64,000 nucleotides of DNA, from contig NZ_CP081869.1 of the NCBI RefSeq assembly GCF_019797865.1, positions 2,443,501 through 2,507,500 on the forward strand, read 5' to 3'. Source of the stretch: Chenggangzhangella methanolivorans. GTDB taxonomy: Bacteria; Pseudomonadota; Alphaproteobacteria; Rhizobiales; Methylopilaceae. Made by a program: the position numbers and the translations under genes. Under the pieces are notes generated by a model. It ran no database searches. It was not told the DNA's origin and saw nothing but the letters and a program-made list of their open reading frames with translations. This document shows, piece by piece, positions 28,732 through 38,615 of this stretch (the stretch's first letter is position 1; each line of letters begins with the position of its first letter).

Positions 28732-31053
28732 CGCCGCCGCGGCCGACAGCCGGGGCGTCGATCCGGCGTCCCTGCAATCGGATTTTCGCTTCGTTTTGTC
28801 CGCAGGGACGTTGCGCGACCGCGTGGCGCCCTTCAGCGGCGAGAGCTTACTGAGCATCTTGACGCGAATGGTGGGAGTGTCCGGGCACTCCCACTTTACC
28901 GCCCTGATGGACCCCTTGGAGCTCAGGGGAAAAGTCCTGACCAGATCCCCTGGCTCGAGGACCAAGCGCAGGTTGTCGCCGAGACAGCAGGACATCCGAT
29001 CGACGGAATCCGCGCTCGGATGTATCTGCCCGTCGCACGCGCTTGTCAGAGCCACCAATTCTCAGTGTTCAATGGCGTCGTTCTGCGTTCGAGCTTTCTT
29101 TCGACGATCCGGCGAGCCGTGCCTTCCTCGCTGCGGAAAGCCCCCTTTCATCGGATTGCCTGGGATCTTGTGCATCTGGGCATCTGCCCAGAGTCCCACG
29201 AAGTCTTGATCTCCAAGTGCCCACGACGCAACCGAGCGCTCGCCTGGCGCGGAAATTCGGTATGCCATTGTCACTACTGCGATTTCGACCTCCGAGAACG
29301 TGAAGCAAAACGGGCTCACCCGTCGCTGCTCGCGGACCTCGTCCCCTTAGCCAATCTCGTTTCTCACTCGGCTCTCGTTCGCGAGCAATCTCGGGCACGC
29401 TTGCCCGCCTATGTCCAAAGCTTGGATTCCGGAGAGATCTGGCACACGTCGATGCTGCTCGGGCTCGCGATGGAGTCGATCCACAATCCTCGGGCGAAGG
29501 AACTCCGAACACGTCTGTCGCGAGGGGCTTCGGAGAAAACCGCACCCGATATCATGGCTACCGGCTTCCGGCTGCTGCTTGAGCTGGATGAATATCTCGA
29601 GGATCTTTTGAGCGAGATCCGAGAGAAGGCCAAACATGCGCCATCCCAATCGCCGGCGCGAACCGAACTAGGAGCGCTGTACGATCTGGTTGACCCGGCC
29701 ATTTCCGGGGAGGCGACGGCCGCTCTTTTTGAAGAGAGGTTTGGGCGCTTCTATCGATCGCGGTACCGAGCTTCTGACCGGAAAACCAGCACCATCACCC
29801 TCCTGCGTTGGTGCGACCAGACCATGTCGTCGGAAGAACTCCTCGCCACCGCGCCGAGCAAGTTCGCAGCCAGGAAAATGCTTCCTCTCCAGGAGCTTCG
29901 GGTCGGGCGCGGGGTAGTCGTCAGCGCGTATGACAGAGCCGCGGTCGAGGCCTTGGTCGCCGGAATGCGCGACGCCAAGGCGATGACCCTTCTTATAACC
30001 GAGAGCGGGATGCCCAGGGGAGTCTTCACCAGCTTGATCGAGCGGGGCGTCATTAGGCCCGCTTCTGCGCTCGTCGAGAGGATGCTCGGGCCCGGAAGGG
30101 TGTCCGAATCGGATTGGCGCACCTGGTTGGCCTCCGTCGAAGCTCGCATGCAGTCGCCGCAAGGGTCGACCGCGATTCGGTTCTCCGCTGCGGTCAAACT
30201 CCTCGGCGGCGGCATTGTTGGATGGAACAGGACGTTGGGGCTGATTGAGGATGGGAGCGTGCCGATCATTACCCTCAATCGTGAAACCACTCGGCTTGGA
30301 CTGAGATGGATGCTGTGCCGACGGCGGTTAGGCGCTCAGCTTCCGAAAAAAGAAGGCGGATCGGGACCCTCGCTGACGGCTGTGCTGGCCAGCCACGGAA
30401 TCCGGGCGAGCAAGGCCCTAGAACTCGCTCGTCTGAACATCGTTCAGACAAGCGAGTCGGCCACGATTCCGCCTGTCGCGATCTTGGAGCAGCAGGAACT
30501 TCGCCGCTTTAAGGAGAACTATGTGACGGCGGCCGCTCTGTCAGCCGAACTCGGGTTGGCGCTAAAGATCATTCCGAAGTGGCTGGCTGAAGCTGGCGTC
30601 GAAATGATCGGGAATGGCCGCCCCGTCATCTATAAACGCGAGGACGTCGAGGCGGTCATTCGTGCATGGGTCAAAAAATATCGCGGCATTGGGGCTGCGA
30701 TAACGCCGCTAAGTATCGCACAGCTTCAATACCTCAATGTTCCTGTGGATATGACGCTTCCATATGCGGAGAGATTGCTTGATCAATTGCCGCCGCAAAA
30801 GGCTACACAACTGAAGATTCTGATAGAGATATTAAAGGGTCGCAACTTCAATAGTCTGTATGAAGAATTGGGGTACAGACTGTTCAGCTGTTCTGTTTCT
30901 CGGCTCGAAAGAGAGGCGTACAATTTCACGTTTCGCGCAGAAAGACTGCCAAGAGTAAGCTTGACGCCGCACAACGTGACGCGTTTGAGGTCGAGATTCA
31001 AAGATACATCTCTCAAAAAGACAACGACCAGCGTATCAGTCAATCCAAATTAG
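28724..31053 (+). pseudogene. tniQ: TniQ/TnsD-family target selector, one clear frameshift
   Basis: It starts at TTG 28724 with a GGAGG site inside the end of tnsC. The TniQ N-terminus reads VAPFSGESLLSILTRM. The frame breaks near 28917; one added G restores DPLGAQGKSPDQIPWLEDQ and continues to a TniQ zinc-finger region (RKAPFHRIAWDLVHLGICPE, SKCPRR, CHCHYCDFDL). About 450 further residues hold several helix-turn-helix-like segments (near 29930-30060, 30170-30310 and 30510-30660). TniQ/TnsD proteins choose the target site. This one is long for the family and base composition turns AT-rich after about 30660. A further frame continues to 31403. Confidence 0.78.
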
Positions 31054-31061
31054 TTGATTTT

Positions 31062-31403
31062 GTGAAGCGCGAATTTGGAATCGATTACGACGTGAAGAGC
31101 ATCTCGGCTCTTGTGCGTCGAACAGGACTTGAGTGGCCAACAGACCGTAAGGTTTTGTCTAAACTGACCGAGCCACAGAAGGCGGAATTAAAAATATTTA
31201 GCCAAAGCGTGGCAGACAGAATAAGGGGCGGAGAGCCTGGCCTCTCACGAAAGACTGTTCAAGAATGGATTAGGGTAACGTTTGACGTGGATGTATCACT
31301 AGCATCCGTTGCAAAATACAATAAAGACCTTGGGGTAAGTTGGCCTGCCGTAGCAGGTCAGAAGTTTCATAAAATTGAACGCATTGCTCTAACAGCTGGT
31401 TAA
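31062..31403 (+). CDS. tandem winged-helix ORF, probable C-terminal continuation of TniQ
   Basis: The protein-like reading starts in this frame already near 30945 (KTAKSKLDAAQRDAFEVEIQ), i.e. overlapping the tniQ end. One missing base near 30940 would make it the TniQ tail (total about 893 aa). Alternatively it is a separate small protein started at GTG 31062. Two copies of a wHTH-like unit are visible: SKLVDFVKREFGIDYDVKSI ending RTGLEWP, and KTVQEWIRVTFDVDVSLASV ending DLGVSWP. This resembles the N-terminal double HTH of IS630-type transposases. DNA binding is likely. Confidence 0.5.
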   Translation: MKREFGIDYDVKSISALVRRTGLEWPTDRKVLSKLTEPQKAELKIFSQSVADRIRGGEPGLSRKTVQEWIRVTFDVDVSLASVAKYNKDLGVSWPAVAGQKFHKIERIALTAG

Positions 31404-31913
31404 AGGTATGGTCATACATTGACGCGGACATAGCTTTATACCTTTTACGACTCGTCTTCTCTGATGTAGACTCGTTATTTGAGATATTCTACACCGGCCC
31501 GCTGTCCTTTTTCTGAATTCCTGAGTCGTGGCCACTCGCTAACTCATTGAGATTATTAGGGCGCGACCTGCAGATTACCTGAGTCCAGTTTCTCAAATAA
31601 CGAGTCTGGGAGCGCCTATTTCACAAAGCCGAGTCTGACGGGCTAAAAACTGCTGAATTCTGAGGACTTTGGGGATCGCCGTATTTCAGTAGAAATACGC
31701 GATGCTTCGACGCCTCGCGCCCTAGACGCACGATCGCGTTTAGTCGACACGCGGTTCGCCTCGACGTCATCCAGACCATCTGGCGCCGATCGTGCGTTCC
31801 GAGAGTTGGAGCGTCTAAGGACCGAAGCCCCCGTCGCCCGTCGACCAATGTTCGAGAACCGATGTTCCGTTTTGATCTGTTATGTTCCGTATTTTTCGGA
31901 TTGACGCATTCTC
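31404..31913. repeat. noncoding region with TnsB-site-like repeats
   Basis: The AT-rich 510 bp between the Tn7-like genes and the HTH gene contain repeated ACTCG-type elements. Forward copies: GACTCGTCTTCTCTGAT (31449) and AGACTCGTTATTTGAGA (31468-31484). Reverse copies: TCTCAAATAACGAGTCT (31591-31607, a perfect 17-bp inverted match to the previous one) and TCACAAAGCCGAGTCT (31621-31636). Weaker GAGTC elements lie at about 31520 and 31580. Clusters of 17-20 bp repeats of mixed orientation are how TnsB-type transposases mark element ends. The two orientations leave open which side is inside. No ORF supported. Confidence 0.6.
31863..31890. promoter_or_regulatory. candidate operator, site 1 (TGTTCCGT repeats)
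   Basis: Two TGTTCCGT copies 20 bases apart with TTTGATC between them, about 25-50 bases upstream of the HTH gene start. The same composite motif recurs inverted inside that gene (32142-32169), so it is probably the binding site of the encoded HTH protein. Confidence 0.5.
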
Positions 31914-32279
31914 ATGGTGATGAAACAACCAGCCATGCCTAAGGTCTCCCCCGACAGCGAGCTCAAAACCCAGCTCGACCGCTTCGTTTGCGAGAGCGGC
32001 GGAGTTTCGCGCGCATCCAGGCTTCTCGAGATCGGCAAGTCGACCCTCGATCGCGCATTCAAAACCGGCCGCGTCACCGGCGAGACAGCTGCGCGCATCC
32101 GCAAAGCCCTCTCGGACCAAGAGCCGAAAAAGAGCTCTAAAACGGAACAATTTGATCAAATAACGGAACGGGACCTTGCCTCGTTCGAGAAGGTGTTGCA
32201 CGCTTTGATAGCAACAGCTTCGACACTTCGCGGCGGTCGGCTCACCGAGCCTCAGGCTGACAAGAGAGATCGGGCATGA
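31914..32279 (+). CDS. HTH regulator/DNA-binding protein, first gene of the AAA-protease operon
   Basis: The product is 121 aa from ATG 31914 (an ATG at 31920 is an alternative). A Cro/C1-like HTH is visible at residues 25-60 (FVCESGGVSRASRLLEIGKS then TLDRAFKTGRVTGETAARIR). A Lys/Glu-rich linker and a short C-terminal helix (LASFEKVLHALIATASTL) follow. The end overlaps the AAA gene start by four bases. Repeated elements upstream and within the gene suggest it represses its own operon, like a defence-island or phage-type control gene. Confidence 0.7.
   Translation: MVMKQPAMPKVSPDSELKTQLDRFVCESGGVSRASRLLEIGKSTLDRAFKTGRVTGETAARIRKALSDQEPKKSSKTEQFDQITERDLASFEKVLHALIATASTLRGGRLTEPQADKRDRA
32142..32169. 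promoter_or_regulatory. candidate operator, site 2 (inverted copy inside the HTH gene)
   Basis: ACGGAACA, then GATCAAA, then ACGGAAC 21 bases on, is an inverted copy of site 1 (31863-31890), including the central GATCAAA. It lies in the coding region, about 110-140 bases before the AAA gene start. It could allow looping with site 1 or control an internal promoter. Confidence 0.42.
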
Positions 32280-33328
32280 GTCGAGGCGACCTCGTTCTTT
32301 CGTTAGCCGAAGCCGGCGCGTCCGGCGATCGCTCTATGGTGAAGAGAACCGTCCGGGCTCTCGCCGAAGAAGCGAAGGCGAAACAGCAGCACACCTTCGC
32401 GAAGCGGCTGGCGAACGTGATCGAGGCGGTCGGCGGCGCCGCTAGCCTGAGCCTGCCGTCGCTGCGGTTGCCCGACAGCGTCGCCGGATTGCTGCACGAG
32501 ATCGTCCCGCGACGGCGGTTCGACGATCTGATGCTGTCGAAGGACACGCGCGAAGAACTCGACGAGCTTCGCCAGGAACACGAAAACGTCGAGCTGCTCT
32601 ACGCGAACTCGCTTTCCCCCAGGCACACCGTCCTTCTCGTCGGCCCGCCTGGAAACGGGAAAACCTCTCTCGCGGAGGCGCTTGCAACCGAGCTCGGTCT
32701 GACGCTCTACGTGCTGCGTTACGAGGCGATCGTCGGAAGCTTCCTCGGCGAGACGGCCTCCAAGATCTCGGCGGTGATGGAGTTCGTCGCAACGACGCCC
32801 TGCGTCATCTTCTTCGATGAGTTCGACGCCATCGGCAAAGAACGCGGCGACATTCATGAGACCGGCGAGATCAAGCGCGTCGTCAGTTCGCTCTTGTTGC
32901 AGTTCGATGCCTTACCGCCTCACGTCCTGCTCGTGTGCGCAACCAACCATCCGGAACTGCTCGATCGCGCCGTGTGGCGGCGGTTCGAGCTGCGGCTGAC
33001 GATGCCCAATCCAACCCAGGCGCAACTGGCGTCATGGCTCAAAAGCGCATTTCGCGATGCGCCTAAGGATTGTGCCGTTGAATTCGAGGGATTGGCCAAA
33101 AACTTTCGGGGAAAGAGCTTTTCCGAGATTGAACAGTTCGCGCTCGACGTGCAACGGAGGATTGTGCTGTCGGGCGTGAACGCGAGTTGGTCCGACGCCA
33201 TTCGCTTGACCTTAAAGCGGTGGCGCAAGCGCTTCGAGCCATCGAAGGGCCAACGTGATGCCGACCGAAAGACCGATCCTCAAATTGCATCCTTCGGAGC
33301 GGGTGAGGAGGATTCCGGGAGCACCTGA
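32276..33328 (+). CDS. AAA+ ATPase (FtsH/VPS4-like) paired with S8 protease
   Basis: The product is 350 aa, intact. After about 85 helical residues, Walker A is VGPPGNGKTSLAEALA near residue 122, Walker B is CVIFFDEFDAIGKERGD near residue 178, sensor 1 is VCATNHPELLD, and the arginine finger is in WRRFELRLTM. A C-terminal lid follows (LAKNFRGKSFSEIEQFALDV). The protease gene starts at 33258, inside the last 71 bases. If one base is missing near the end, the gene would instead stop in a TGATG overlap at 33256-33258. It is probably the ATP-driven partner that unfolds or gates substrate for the protease. Confidence 0.87.
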   Translation: MSRGDLVLSLAEAGASGDRSMVKRTVRALAEEAKAKQQHTFAKRLANVIEAVGGAASLSLPSLRLPDSVAGLLHEIVPRRRFDDLMLSKDTREELDELRQEHENVELLYANSLSPRHTVLLVGPPGNGKTSLAEALATELGLTLYVLRYEAIVGSFLGETASKISAVMEFVATTPCVIFFDEFDAIGKERGDIHETGEIKRVVSSLLLQFDALPPHVLLVCATNHPELLDRAVWRRFELRLTMPNPTQAQLASWLKSAFRDAPKDCAVEFEGLAKNFRGKSFSEIEQFALDVQRRIVLSGVNASWSDAIRLTLKRWRKRFEPSKGQRDADRKTDPQIASFGAGEEDSGST

Positions 33329-35866
33329 TCGACGTCGCAGGCCTCGGGAGACCGTTGAAACTCAGACCACGCGATTTGGCGGCGAGTTCGAGCGGCTAAG
33401 TCGGACGCTCGACGACATCGAGGCCGGCGTCGACATCGCCGCCGAACCCAACCGGATCGTTCCGGATCGGGTCCTCGTTCTGGAGCTGAAGAACAGCGTT
33501 CAAAACTTCGCCCGCGAAGCCAGAAGGCTCGGCTTCGCGTGGATGCTTGAACAGGGCGCTGACGGAAACGACAACGTCTCTGACGAAGAGGATCTCGTCG
33601 ATCCTGCCGTCGCCGCAGATCCTCGCCTCTACGCGTTGATGCCGTCACGCGAGGCGCTCCAAACGCTCCTGCGTCTTTGGACAGCGTTCACGGCACAGGA
33701 GCCGGCTCCACAAGGCTACGGCAAGTGGTGGCAGATCTTCGCCACGCTGAACGTGATCAGATCGTGGAGCGCCGAAGACCGGATCGACCAATGGACCCGT
33801 ACGATCCTGCAGGACCAGATTCGCCGCAATCCGACAGGCGCTGTCCGCATCGAATTCGATCTCTGGTTTCGTGAAGATCCGATCGTGCGGTTAGCTCGAA
33901 TGGAGGCGTTCCAGGCCAAGGTCGCGGCCGCCGACGGACGGGTTCTCGATCGCGTGCTGCTGGAGCCCATCCAGTATCATGCGGCGCTCGTCGAACTGCC
34001 TGTCAGGCAAGCCCTCGCGTTGATCGAGCGCGCCGGGCCGCTTGCGACCGCAGACGAGGTCATGGTCGTTCGACCGCAGAGTTTCTCACCTCATCCCCCG
34101 AGTGAGCGCGATCCTCTGGAGGCGGTCGACCGCGCGCTCCTACGGAGCCCGACACGCGCGCTCCGATCGCCGCGTTGCTCGATGGCTTTCCGATTGAAAA
34201 CCACGATTTGCTGCGTAATCGGATCGACGTCTACCCAATCGACGTGGCGCCGGCCGAGGCCCCTTCTCACCGGCGCATGCATGGCACCCAGATGGCGTCG
34301 CTCGTCATTCACGGCGACCTCGACGGCGGCCACGCGCCCCGCTCGGCCGAACGCTTCTTGTCGTGCCCGTTCTCGCCTCTCCGGCGAACGGTTCGCCGGA
34401 ACACACCCCGACCGATAAGCTCGCCGTTGGAATGATCGAGCGCGCCGTACGCGCCCTGAAGGAAGGTGTCGGCGGCCGCGAGCCCGTCGGGCCGGACGTG
34501 CTGATCATCAATCACTCGCTCGGCGACATGCACTCGCCATTCGAGCGTCGGGCCAGTCACTGGAGCAGGCTCCTCGACTACCTATCTCACCGGTACAACG
34601 TGCTATTCATCGTCAGCGCCGGAAACGCGCAAGATGGCCTCCCGCTGGACGGTTCGCCAATCTCGCCGATTTCGGGCGCGCCACGGCCGACGCCCGCACC
34701 GAGGCTATCCTCACAGCACTCGAGCGGGCGCGAGCCACGCGCCCGGTGCTGAGCCCCGCACAGTCGTGCAACAGCCTGACCGTCGGGGCGCTCCACAGCG
34801 ATTTCGCCGGCCCTGGAGCCTTCACAGGCGCGGCGATCGACCCCTTCGGCACGCTGCGGATGACCAATCTCGGATCGCGCCTCGGCACCGGTATCGGCGG
34901 CTCGATCAAGCCTGATCTTGTGATGCCGGGCGGACGTCAGGCGGCGCGGGCGCGCGTCACGCCATCAGGTCTCGAGGTCTTCAGTCAGGAGATCGAAGGA
35001 GTCGGGCAGAGAGCGGCCATTCCGGACACGCGTGGCGGACGCCGCGATCGTACACAGCGCTCGAGCGGGACCAGCAACGCCGCGGCGCTCGCGACCCGGG
35101 ACGCCATCCGCATCGCCGAAGCGCTCGATGATATCCCACCCGTGACCGGTGAGGTTCGGGGCGTAACCGATCGACCAGGGCCGTGATCCTGAAATGCCTA
35201 CTTGCGCATGGTTGCTCTTGGGGAGACATCGGCCATCACCTTGATGGGCTTTATCCGCCTGCGGCCGCGACCTCGAACTACCGTCGCCGCGTGGCGATCT
35301 CCCAGTTTCTTGGCTATGGCGAACCGGATGTGGACCGCGTGATCAGTGGCTCCGCCCATCGCGTGACGATGCTTGCCGACGCCACGCTGCGCAACGACCG
35401 CCGGCACGAGTATCGGATCCCGCTTCCCGACTCCCTGTCGTCGTTGGCCGAACTCCGGCGCATCACGGTCACGCTCGCTTGGAGCTCACCCGTCAGGGTC
35501 AGCGCCGCCTCGCCGCGATCCATTCGACTGGTGGTCACTGACGATGAAGGGAAGTCCCACTTCTGGGAGGGCGTCGATCGAACCAATGTGGTTCAGCCTG
35601 ATCACCGACACTGCGGGAAGGGAACCTTGTTTCATTCCGTTCTCGACGGACGAAAGGCAGTCCCCTTCCGTAGTCGGTCGAGCTTCATGATCGGCGTCCA
35701 GGCCATGGCGGAGACCACAGCGTTCAATCAGGTTGACGCGCCCTACGCCTTGGCTGTCAGCTTCGAGACCGCCGACACCATCCGGGCCGACATCTATCAG
35801 GAAATCCGGCAGGAACTTGAGTTGCGGGCGCGTGCAGGCGTTGCGGTCAGAGCGAGGCGATCATGA
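33258..35866 (+). pseudogene. S8 family (subtilisin-like) peptidase, four frameshifts
   Basis: It starts at ATG 33258 (MPTERPILKLHPSERV, GAAGGG site). The frame breaks near 34145, 34335, 34655 and 35180; each is repaired by one added base, giving about 870 aa. The catalytic triad is complete. Asp (34181, ALLDGFPIEN), His (34280, RRMHGTQMASLV) and Ser (35073, RSSGTSNAAALATR) all survive, and an oxyanion Asn is likely in IVSAGNAQD. A 300-residue N-terminal domain and a C-terminal beta-rich domain (HEYRIPLPDSL to YALAVSFETADT) flank it. No signal peptide: it acts in the cytoplasm with the AAA protein. Overlaps the next gene by four bases. Confidence 0.8.
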
Positions 35867-36126
35867 GTTTCAACGCAGACGACAGCCTCGGCGCCGAAAG
35901 CCTGCAGGGCGTGATCGACTATTTGAAGCTGATCGGCGACGACCGCCGGGCCGACGAACTGACGCCTCACGGCGGCGCGCCTCAGGGATGGGGCTTCGGG
36001 TCCGACCGGCCGTTCTTGGGCACCAACGCGATTTTCGGCTTTATCGACCAGACCGGCGGGGACCGTCTGCCGATCGTTCCCCTTGCAGAGATCGCAGCCG
36101 ACGAAACGCTCAAGAGAGAGACCATC
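35863..36126 (+). pseudogene. small fourth gene of the AAA-protease operon, 5' part (split by IS21)
   Basis: The start overlaps the protease stop (ATGA). Eighty-eight codons remain: SFNADDSLGAESLQGVIDYL, then DELTPHGGAPQGWGFGSDRP, then IVPLAEIAADETLKRETI, where the IS21 end (TGT at 36127) begins. Reading resumes in the same frame after the IS at 38616 and stops 14 codons later, so the original protein was about 101 aa. Acidic, Gly/Pro-rich; no family recognised. It may be a regulator, adaptor or substrate of the protease. Confidence 0.6.
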
Positions 36127-36280
36127 TGTCAATCGGCACTGAACTTTGACCCTCTATCGGCGTCCAATGTTGACCCCCTGAAGCTGGGTGAGCGGTGTCG
36201 ATCCCGCCGGCGCGGAGCTGGTCGGGGTTGCGCAGCGTCGGCGGGATCGACGTCCAGTGGGCTGGGGTCTGGGACGGAGC

Positions 36281-37010
36281 TCAGGCGCGGTTCTTGAAGC
36301 GCCAGCTTTCGTTGCCGGTCTCGACGATGTCGCAGTGGTGGGTGAGCCGGTCGAGCAGCGCGGTGGTCATCTTGGCGTCGCCGAACACGCTCGGCCATTC
36401 CCCGAAGGCGAGGTTGGTGGTGACGATGATCGAGGTCTGCTCGTAAAGGCGGCTGATCAGGTGGAACAGGAGCTGTCCGCCGGACTGCGCGAACGGCAGG
36501 TAGCCAAGCTCGTCGAGGACCACGAAGTCCAGGCGGCTCATGTAGTCGGCCATGCGGCCCTGACGGGATGAGCGGCCTTCCGCCTCGAGCTTGTTGACGA
36601 GGTCGACCACGTTGAAGAACCGGCCGCGGGCGCCGTCGCGGATGCAGGCCCGGGCGATCGCGATCGCGAGGTGGGTCTTGCCGGTCCCGGTTCCGCCGAC
36701 CAGGACGACGTTGCGCTGGTGAGCCAGGAAACTCGCCGCTGGCGAGGTCGCGGATCAGCGTCTCGTTGATCGGCGTGTCGTCGAAGGAGAAGTCCTCGAC
36801 GTCGCGAGCGAGCGGCAGCTTGGCGATGGTGATCTGGTACTTGATCGACCGCGCCTGCTTTTCGCTGATCTCTGCGGTGAGCAGGTCGCCGACGATGCGT
36901 TGAGGCTCGTGCTGGCGCTTCACGGCGGTCGTGATGATCTCGTCGAAGGCGGCCTTCATGCCGTAGAGCTTGAGCTCGCCCATGGTGGTCAGTATCGCGG
37001 AACGCTCCAT
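36281..37010 (-). pseudogene. istB: IS21 helper ATPase IstB, one frameshift
   Basis: It starts at ATG 37010, overlapping the istA stop (TGATG). MERSAILTTMGELKLYGMKA to [11 protein letters not shown] is in one frame. One extra T near 36735 shifts it, and the rest follows with Walker [18 protein letters not shown], Walker [15 protein letters not shown], and [15 protein letters not shown]. About 243 aa. IstB is the DnaA/TnsC-like ATPase that assists IstA. Confidence 0.85.
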
Positions 37011-38542
37011 CACACAGCTCTCCTGAGGGTGTCGTATCGGGCGCAGTCGGCGGTGGGCTCGACGGCGAGCCGCAACGCTTCGGGCGTCATGATCGTGACC
37101 GGCGGCGGGGTCCCGGCGCCGGGCGAGGATGTTCAGCACGACGTCGGCCGAGCAGACGCCCTCACGCAGCGTCTCGGCGCAGGCGGCCTCGACCGCGGAT
37201 AAGCCGTCGCTCAGCACCGCGGCCAGGATTGCGACCATCTGACGGTCGCCGTCTTCAACGGTCGCGAGCTTGCGTCGAACCTTCTCGAGCCCGGCCGGCA
37301 GCACCCAGTCCTTGAACGGCGCTCCGTTCCTGAGCGCGCCGGGCTTCCGCGCCAGCACGGGCACGTAGTGCCAGGGATCGAACACGGTCTGGCCGCGGCC
37401 GAAGCAGCGCGGGTGGTCGCCGACGATCCGGCCGTCCTGGCGTAGTTCGATCCGGTCAGCGTAGGCGCGGATCTCCACCGGACGGCCGATCGCGCTCGCG
37501 GCGACCGAGTACTTGTTGTTGTCGAAGCGGACCAGGCAGGTCTTGGACACCGACGCCGGCACGGCGTGGAAGCCGTCGAACCGCCCGGCATAGGGAACGA
37601 AGCTCGGGCGCTCCGCCTCGAACGCCTCCCACACGGTCTGGTCCGCGAACTCGGGATGACGGTGCGCCTTGGCGTACGAGATCGCCTGATCGAGCAGCCA
37701 GGCGTTCAGCTCCTCATAGCTCTGCGCCCGGACACGGGGCGTGAAGAACCGCTCGCGCACCAGCCCGACCTGGTTCTCGACCTGACCCTTCTCCCAGCCC
37801 GACGCCGGCGTGCAGGCCACGGGGTCGATCAGATAGTGGCTGCACATCTGCAGGAAGCGCCGATTGTAGGCGCGAGCGCGACCGACCAGGATCGTCTCCA
37901 CCGCGGTCTTCATGTTGTCGTAGATCCCGCGCGTGCAGGTTCCCTTGAAGAAGGCGAACGCCCGGTCATGGGCGTCGAACACCATCTCCTGGCTCTCGCG
38001 CGGATAGGCCCGCACGAACATCATCCGTGAATGACAGAGCCGGACGTGCGCGACCTTCACGGTCGTGGTCACGCCGTTGATCAGGACGATCTCGTGGCTC
38101 CAGTCGAACTGGTAGGCCTCGCCCGGATCGAAGCTCAACGGCACGAACGCCGCTGATGACGACGACCGCTCACGCTGCCGACCGCGAGCGTAGCGCCGGA
38201 CCGCGTCGTAGCCGCCCTCGTAGCCCAGCGCCCGCAACGCCTCGAAGATCCGGATCAGCGTCAGCCGCTCGCGCGCCGCCCGTCCCTCGTTCTCCATCAG
38301 CAGCCGAGGTCGTCACGCCAGGGCCCGAGCTTCGGAAGCGGCTGCACTTCGCGCTCGTATTCGAACGCCGTGGCGCCCGACCGCAGCACCTTCCGCACCG
38401 TGTTCCGCGACACGTGCAGCTCGCGCACGATCTCCTTGATCGTCTTGCCGCGCACAAAATGCTCGCGGCGGATCCGCGCGATCGTGTCCACGCACTTCAT
38501 CCCCAACCGCCTGTCCTCGACAAAGACAGGCAGCATGCGCAA
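37010..38542 (-). pseudogene. istA: IS21 transposase IstA (DDE), two frameshifts
   Basis: N-terminal HTH (HFVRGKTIKEIVRELHVSRN) from 38542, break near 38305. The rve core follows: AYQFDWSHEIVLING (D), CTRGIYDNMKTAV (D), ASGWEKGQVENQVGLVRERF (E). A second break near 37112 restores the C-terminal tail ending in TPEALRLAVEPTADCARYDT. About 510 aa. In the raw sequence the two shifts make istA and istB read as one 722-residue frame, which is an artefact. Confidence 0.85.
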
Positions 38543-38615
38543 CGCGCGCCTCAGGGGGTCAAAATTGGACGCCGATCCCCCAACCTAGGGGGTCAAAATT
38601 CCACGCCGGATCACA

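Larger units (their letters stand above)
36127..38615. mobile_element. IS21-family insertion sequence
   Basis: 2489 bp with TGT...ACA ends. Left end: TGTCAATCGGCACTGAACTT then TGACCC. Reverse of right end: TGTGATCCGGCGTGGAATTT then TGACCCCC. Internal repeats (GGCGTCCAAT.TTGACCCCCTGA) appear near both ends, as in IS21 multiple terminal repeats. It carries istA and istB on the minus strand. No exact target duplication seen. It is inserted in the small fourth gene of the AAA-protease operon. Confidence 0.85.

Noticed and set aside
31404..31913. CRISPR array
   Set aside because: Repeats are few, irregularly spaced and of mixed orientation; no unique spacers of constant length and no cas genes nearby.
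36129..38297. 722-residue IstA-IstB fusion protein
   Set aside because: Created by one-base shifts; the two proteins have a normal stop/start overlap at 37010 once corrected.
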